From Saccharibacillus sp. O23 (GTDB lineage Bacteria; Bacillota; Bacilli; Paenibacillales; Paenibacillaceae): a stretch of DNA of 64,000 bases. The notes under the pieces were generated by a model that was not told where the DNA came from, made no database searches, and saw nothing but the letters and a program-made list of their open reading frames with translations. The stretch spans positions 62,001-126,000 of the forward strand of contig NZ_NJDE01000009.1 of assembly GCF_002205895.1 (NCBI RefSeq), given 5' to 3'. Every line of letters begins with the position of its first letter. Position 1 is the stretch's first letter. A program made the position numbers and the translations under genes. Shown one piece after another: positions 59,766 through 64,000 of this stretch.

Positions 59766-60506
59766 ATGAGCGCATGGTACGAAGAAAGTTTCGGCGAAGA
59801 TTATCTGAGAGTCTACAACTATCGGGACGAACAGGGAGCGGCGCACGAAGTGCACGAGATGATCTCGTGGTTGAAACTGGACCCCGGCGCGAAGGTGCTC
59901 GATCTGTGCTGCGGCATGGGCCGGCATTCGCTGTCGCTGGCGGAAAAAGGCTATGACGTGACGGGCATGGACCTGTCGGACGTGCTGCTGGAGGAAGCGA
60001 AAAACGAAGAAGGATCGGAAAACGTGAAATGGGTGCAGGGCGATATGCGCGAGCTGCCTTTCGCGGACGGCGAATTCGATGCGGTCGCGAATCTGTTTAC
60101 CTCGTTCGGCTATTTCAAAGAAGACCGGGAACATCTGCGCGTGCTGCAAGAGATTCGGCGGGTGCTGCGTCCGGGCGGCCGCTATATCATCGATTTCATG
60201 AATCCGCCGCATGTGGAGCGTCATCTGAAGCCTTTTACCGAACGGGAAGAAGAAGGGCTCAAGATCGAAGAACGGCGGAAGATCGAAGACGGATACGTCA
60301 AGAAGCATATCACGATCATTCCCGAAAACAAGGAAGACGGCGAACCGCGCGAATACGACGAACGGGTCAAACTGTATACGCTGGACGAGTTCAAAGAGCT
60401 GCTGGCCGAAGCCGAGTTGGAGATCGACGAAGTGCGCGGCGATTATGACGAGAAACGGTACGAGACGGATTCTTCGCGGATGATTTTTGTCGGAAAAAGG
60501 TTCTAA
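59766..60506 (+). CDS. SAM-dependent class I methyltransferase
   Basis: A 246-residue methyltransferase. VLDLCCGMGRHSLSLA near 43-58 is motif I, GMDLS motif II, and VQGDMRELPF with FDAVANLFTSFGYF the following loops. C-terminal acidic domain. Substrate unknown. GGGAGG precedes the ATG at 59766. Confidence 0.88.
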   Translation: MSAWYEESFGEDYLRVYNYRDEQGAAHEVHEMISWLKLDPGAKVLDLCCGMGRHSLSLAEKGYDVTGMDLSDVLLEEAKNEEGSENVKWVQGDMRELPFADGEFDAVANLFTSFGYFKEDREHLRVLQEIRRVLRPGGRYIIDFMNPPHVERHLKPFTEREEEGLKIEERRKIEDGYVKKHITIIPENKEDGEPREYDERVKLYTLDEFKELLAEAELEIDEVRGDYDEKRYETDSSRMIFVGKRF

Positions 60507-60562
60507 ATGCAGATAATATGGGTATATAGCACCATTATGCTTGCTTGAAGAGGTGCATACCG

Positions 60563-61795
60563 ATGTCGAAAAACGAACATCATATCCAACAGATAAAAGA
60601 GCTTGAACAATCCGGACAAGAGTGTCGCATAGAGCTGGAGCATCTGCGATTGCTGCTGGAAGAGGAGCGGGCAAAACGCGAGGCTGCGGAAAAGGATTCC
60701 AAAGACAAGTCCAATTTCGTGGCGGTGCTCAGCCACGAAATCCGCAATCCGGTCAACGGCATCGTCGCGATGAGCGAACTGCTGAGCGAGACCGAATTGA
60801 CGGAAGAACAAAACGAATATTTGAAGATTATCCGCGGGAGCAACGAATCGCTGCTTGAACTGGTCAACGGGATTCTGGACATGAGCCGTCTGGAAGCGGG
60901 CAAGATGACGATCGCGCACAATCCGTTCGACCTGATCAACACGATCGAAGACTTGATTTATATGCTTGCGCCGCGCGCTTTCGATAAGAACGTGGAAGTG
61001 GTGCTGGACGTGGAATCGGAAATTCCGCTTTTTGTCGTCGGAGACGTGGTCAAGGTCCGGCAGATCTTTCTGAATTTGCTGCAAAACGCGATCAAGTTCA
61101 CGCACGAAGGCGAGATCGTGTTCCAATTGAAGCGCATGCCTTCGTTGGAGCCGGACCGCATCGTCGTGGGATTCGCGGTACGCGATACGGGGATCGGCAT
61201 GTCGGAAGAACAATTGACGCGGATCTTCGACGTATATACGCAGGTGCACGAAGCGTCGATCCGTCATTACGACGGGGCGGGGCTCGGTTTGAACATCACC
61301 AAGAATTTGATCGAACTGCTCGGCGGGCGGATCGAAGTGACCAGCACGGCCGAAGAAGGAACCACGGTCGAGATCTTGCTCTCCTTCGAACGATATACCG
61401 ACCTGCCTTCCATTCCGTTCGAAGACGATGTATTGAGCGGAATGAAGCTGCTGGTGATCGATCGCGAAGAGACGTCCCGAAGCATTATCGCGGGCAATCT
61501 AGGCGGCTGGGGCGCTTCGGTAGAATCCGCGGCGGATATGGACGAAGAACTGGCGAAGCGGGCGGGAGACGGCGCTTTTGATCTGCTGCTCGCCGACCGG
61601 AGTTCGGTAGACGGGAACGAGCATTTCCGGACATTGATGGAAAATCCGCGTCCGCACGCGTTTCTGCTTGCGCGTTTGGGCGAAAAAGTGGAGGATGAAG
61701 AAAGAAGCCGTTTCCGCTCGATCGTCACCAAGCCGATTCGCAAACTTCATCTGCTGAACGCCATCTTGGCGATGAACAAAAACAGCCGAGGATAA
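60563..61795 (+). CDS. Soluble hybrid histidine kinase
   Basis: A 410-residue kinase without membrane segments. A coiled coil (1-48) leads to HisKA with the phospho-accepting His58 in SHEIRNP. HATPase_c follows with the N box LLQNAIKFTHEG, DTGIGM and GAGLGLNI. A receiver-like domain (about 293-405) has LLLADRSS as possible phospho-Asp and VTKPIRK as the conserved Lys, but its acidic pair is only partly kept (VIDREE). No response regulator is adjacent. GAGGTG precedes the ATG. Confidence 0.88.
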   Translation: MSKNEHHIQQIKELEQSGQECRIELEHLRLLLEEERAKREAAEKDSKDKSNFVAVLSHEIRNPVNGIVAMSELLSETELTEEQNEYLKIIRGSNESLLELVNGILDMSRLEAGKMTIAHNPFDLINTIEDLIYMLAPRAFDKNVEVVLDVESEIPLFVVGDVVKVRQIFLNLLQNAIKFTHEGEIVFQLKRMPSLEPDRIVVGFAVRDTGIGMSEEQLTRIFDVYTQVHEASIRHYDGAGLGLNITKNLIELLGGRIEVTSTAEEGTTVEILLSFERYTDLPSIPFEDDVLSGMKLLVIDREETSRSIIAGNLGGWGASVESAADMDEELAKRAGDGAFDLLLADRSSVDGNEHFRTLMENPRPHAFLLARLGEKVEDEERSRFRSIVTKPIRKLHLLNAILAMNKNSRG

Positions 61796-61852
61796 AGCGA
61801 ACGTTTTGCGGCGAAGCGGCCGGCAAGTCAGGAGAGGACGAGGACGCAAAAG

Positions 61853-62863
61853 ATGAACAAACCACAAGTGACCCGTTATAACGAAATCGCGCGCGTACGC
61901 CTGCATATGGCGTTTCCGCTGCGCTGGGTGAACAGCTATGTCCTTCACGGGGAAGACGGTTGGACGATCGTCGATCCGGGGCCGCGTTCGGCCGAGAACG
62001 AAGCGGTATGGGAAGCGGCGCTGAGCGAACTCGGGATTCGCGAGCCGGACATCGCTTCGATCGTGCTGACGCATCATCATCCGGATCATTACGGCTTGGC
62101 CGGATGGCTTCAGCAGCGGAGCGGCGCGCAGGTCTGGATGTCGAGAGCGGCCAGCGAAGCGGCTTGGCGCAGTTGGGGCAGCGTTCAAGAAGAGAGGGAG
62201 ACGCGGGCGTTGACCGAGCCTGCGATCTCCCTCTATCGGCGTCACGGCATGGCTCCCGAGCGTTTGGCGGAGCTTCCGGAACATCTGGCCGGATTTCTGC
62301 CGCAGGTGACGCCGCAGCCGGAGATCTCCGTGATCGAATCCGGGCTGCCGATCCGCTTCGGCGGACGTTTGTGGCAGCCGATCGAGACCGGCGGGCACGC
62401 GGAAGGCCATCTGTCGTTTTACGAAGAATCAACGGGGACGATTCTGTGCGGGGACGCCGTGCTGCCGCGCATCTCGCCGAATGTTTCGTATAACCCGGAG
62501 GGGGACGGGCATCCGCTTCGTTCGTATCTCGACGGTCTGCGCGTCCTCGGCGCGCTGGAGGTCTCCAATGCGTTTCCGGGCCATCGCGATCCGTTCGGGA
62601 ACTTCGCGGAGCGCACCCGCCAACTGCTCGCTCACCACGAAGAACGCTTGGATCGGATGGAAGCTTTGGTTCGGGAGCGACCGGACGGAACGGACGCTTA
62701 CGGGATCTGCACCGCCGTATTCGGCGATTCGCTCGGCATTCATCAACTGAGGTTCGCGTTGTCGGAAACGATCGCCCATCTGGTCGAGCTGCAAGACCGC
62801 GGACGCATCGTCGGACAAGACGCCGGCGAACGGGTCGCGTTCCGCGCGCGAGCGGCGGAATGA
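61853..62863 (+). CDS. MBL-fold metallo-hydrolase
   Basis: A 336-residue metallo-beta-lactamase-fold hydrolase. THHHPDHYG gives His74, His76, Asp78 and His79; GGHAEGHLSF, CGDAV and FPGHRDP supply the remaining ligands. The C-terminal helical extension (235-336) is like that of the LACTB2/thioesterase-like subgroup. Substrate unknown. GGAGAGGA precedes the ATG. Confidence 0.88.
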   Translation: MNKPQVTRYNEIARVRLHMAFPLRWVNSYVLHGEDGWTIVDPGPRSAENEAVWEAALSELGIREPDIASIVLTHHHPDHYGLAGWLQQRSGAQVWMSRAASEAAWRSWGSVQEERETRALTEPAISLYRRHGMAPERLAELPEHLAGFLPQVTPQPEISVIESGLPIRFGGRLWQPIETGGHAEGHLSFYEESTGTILCGDAVLPRISPNVSYNPEGDGHPLRSYLDGLRVLGALEVSNAFPGHRDPFGNFAERTRQLLAHHEERLDRMEALVRERPDGTDAYGICTAVFGDSLGIHQLRFALSETIAHLVELQDRGRIVGQDAGERVAFRARAAE

Positions 62864-62929
62864 GTCCGAAGCGACCCATGCCGAAGTATCGGCAGGCACC
62901 GCTTGGCTCGAAACGAATCGCATTTTTGG

Positions 62930-62957
62930 CCCGCTTCTTATCGGAGGCGGGTTTTTT
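62930..62957 (+). terminator. Rho-independent terminator
   Basis: CCCGCTTC and GAGGCGGG, 6-base loop, then six or seven T. From here to 63288 the DNA is AT-rich and holds only promoter-like elements for the next gene. Confidence 0.88.
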
Positions 62958-63027
62958 CTTGCGCCTAAAGTCTCGAGAAATGAATCAGATGGACGCAAAA
63001 AATAAAATTTGAAATATCTCTTTCGGC

Positions 63028-63058
63028 TTGATTAGTTCTTTCGAACCCTGTGTATATA
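63028..63058 (+). promoter_or_regulatory. Promoter candidate of the secreted-protein gene
   Basis: TTGATT (63028-63033) and GTATAT/TATATA (63052-63058), spacer 18-19 bp, in an AT-rich stretch. The resulting leader of about 225 nt is long, so it may be regulated post-transcriptionally. Confidence 0.4.
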
Positions 63059-63288
63059 AAAAGAGTCGACAACTGAATTACTGTCCAAAAGATTGTGGTA
63101 AACTTATTTGCTCAGGCAAACAAATCGAGTCTTTCCAAAAAAGATTTTAAAAAATTTTAAAATTCGGTGATCCAAATTTTCGAAGCCTGCGTTTCATCGG
63201 ATGTAAGCGAGAGACACAAGAACAAACAAAAACACAGATCAATACTCAACCACACTTGCTAGATACACACACAACTGGAGGGATTAAG

Positions 63289-64000
63289 ATGTTTAAAATG
63301 TTCAATGTGAAGAATCTCGAATCGAAGAAGTTCAACGTGAAGAAATTGGCCGTTCCTGTTCTGGGTCTGGCGCTGGTCGTTCCGACGGTGGCGGGGGCCG
63401 CTCCGGTACAAGCTGCGGCAGCGACGACGAACATCGCGGCCACGGCCGCTCAATCGACCATGATGAAAGCGACGATCGACACGCCGGCCGTCGAACTGAG
63501 AGCCGCGCTGGACAACCTGCTCTCCGAACATTATCAACTGGCCGTCGACGCGATGATCAAAGCGTACGAAGGCACGCCGGATGCGGCAGCCGCTTATCAG
63601 GCGCTCGACCAGAACGCGCTCGATATGCTGCCGGCGATCGAATCGCTGTACGGCAAAGCGGGAGCCGAAGAGTTCGGACGCATCTTCCGCGCCCATAACA
63701 AATATACAGACGATCTGGTGAAGGCGACCAAATCGGGCGATATGGCGGCTCGCAAGACGGCCGAAGCGAACGTCGAGAAATTCGTCAAAGAATTCTCCGC
63801 TTTCCTCGGAACGGCAACGGGCGGCAAACTGCCGCAGGCGACGGCCGAGAAAGTTCTGCGTCTCCACGAAGACCAAGTCCAAGAAGCGTTCGACAAATAC
63901 GTATCCGGCGATTATGCGGGAGCCTACATGGCTTATCGCGAAGGCCTGAACGAGATGTTCACGATCAGCAAAGCGCTGTCGACGGCCATCACGACGCAAA
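63289..64000 (+). CDS. Secreted protein, 5' part (cut by window end)
   Basis: At least 237 residues, open to the edge. The ATG at 63289 follows TGGAGGG. A basic start and a hydrophobic stretch (19-38, LAVPVLGLALVVPTVAGA) with APVQAAA form a Sec signal peptide. The mature part is helical (ALDNLLSEHYQLAVDAM; FGRIFRAHNKYTDDLVKAT) and resembles the helical region found in Paenibacillus proteins that carry a copper amine oxidase N-terminal-like domain further on. That second domain would lie outside the window. Confidence 0.7.
   Translation, partial: MFKMFNVKNLESKKFNVKKLAVPVLGLALVVPTVAGAAPVQAAAATTNIAATAAQSTMMKATIDTPAVELRAALDNLLSEHYQLAVDAMIKAYEGTPDAAAAYQALDQNALDMLPAIESLYGKAGAEEFGRIFRAHNKYTDDLVKATKSGDMAARKTAEANVEKFVKEFSAFLGTATGGKLPQATAEKVLRLHEDQVQEAFDKYVSGDYAGAYMAYREGLNEMFTISKALSTAITTQ

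Overview
The window is a chromosomal segment of a high-GC, spore-forming Firmicute of the Paenibacillaceae. The genus is an inference: a Saccharibacillus-like Paenibacillus relative fits best. Support comes from a YheC/YheD-type spore-coat ATP-grasp protein, strong AGGAGG ribosome binding sites, frequent TTG starts, many glycoside hydrolases each beside an AraC regulator, and Gram-positive lipoprotein signals. No rRNA, tRNA or CRISPR array was recognised.

Layout. 1-5 kb: PH/GRAM-like protein, a sugar-isomerase remnant, an AldO-type alditol oxidase, a quinone oxidoreductase and a SUKH/HEAT protein. 5-13 kb: a MerR-SDR operon with a textbook MerR operator, DinB, a FusB-type EF-G-binding protein behind a structured leader, a spore-coat ATP-grasp protein, a decayed ABC exporter with its TetR regulator, and small orphan genes. 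13-18 kb: an AraC regulator with a GH30 glucosidase, then a GH36 alpha-galactosidase, both with CcpA-box-like sites. 18-26 kb: an intergenic repeat block, a CPA1 antiporter and a long same-strand run of small, mostly unknown genes. 25-30 kb: AraC divergent from a GH78 alpha-L-rhamnosidase. 30-38 kb: HEAT, lipoprotein, Amj flippase, acetyltransferase, shikimate kinase, TPR, phosphatase and RidA genes.

38.2-44.4 kb is an AT-rich, all-minus-strand island of foreign composition. In transcription order it holds a Cys-rich precursor peptide, two radical SAM/SPASM proteins, a three-gene ABC exporter, an S41 peptidase without a signal peptide and a small two-helix membrane protein. A decayed IS3-type element lies upstream. 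This is a sactipeptide-type RiPP locus. Its precursor has eight cysteines at exactly every third residue, followed by a tail whose Thr, Ser and Glu residues share one period-3 register. That looks like a doubled version of the thurincin H thioether ladder and is the main find.

45-64 kb returns to host composition: a fused trehalose-6-phosphate synthase/phosphatase, acetyltransferase, an internally deleted acetamidase, peptidase E, a GbsR-type regulator divergent from a sugar or organophosphate ABC importer (two permeases and a binding lipoprotein) with HAD, SMR and calcineurin-like genes downstream, a GNAT-NUDIX fusion, DUF429, a methyltransferase, a soluble hybrid histidine kinase, an MBL hydrolase, and the start of a secreted protein cut by the window end.

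Several genes carry in-frame internal deletions or are fragments (357-656, 9023-9965, 48129-48443) or frameshifts (32618-33257), so this lineage seems to be losing accessory genes by deletion.
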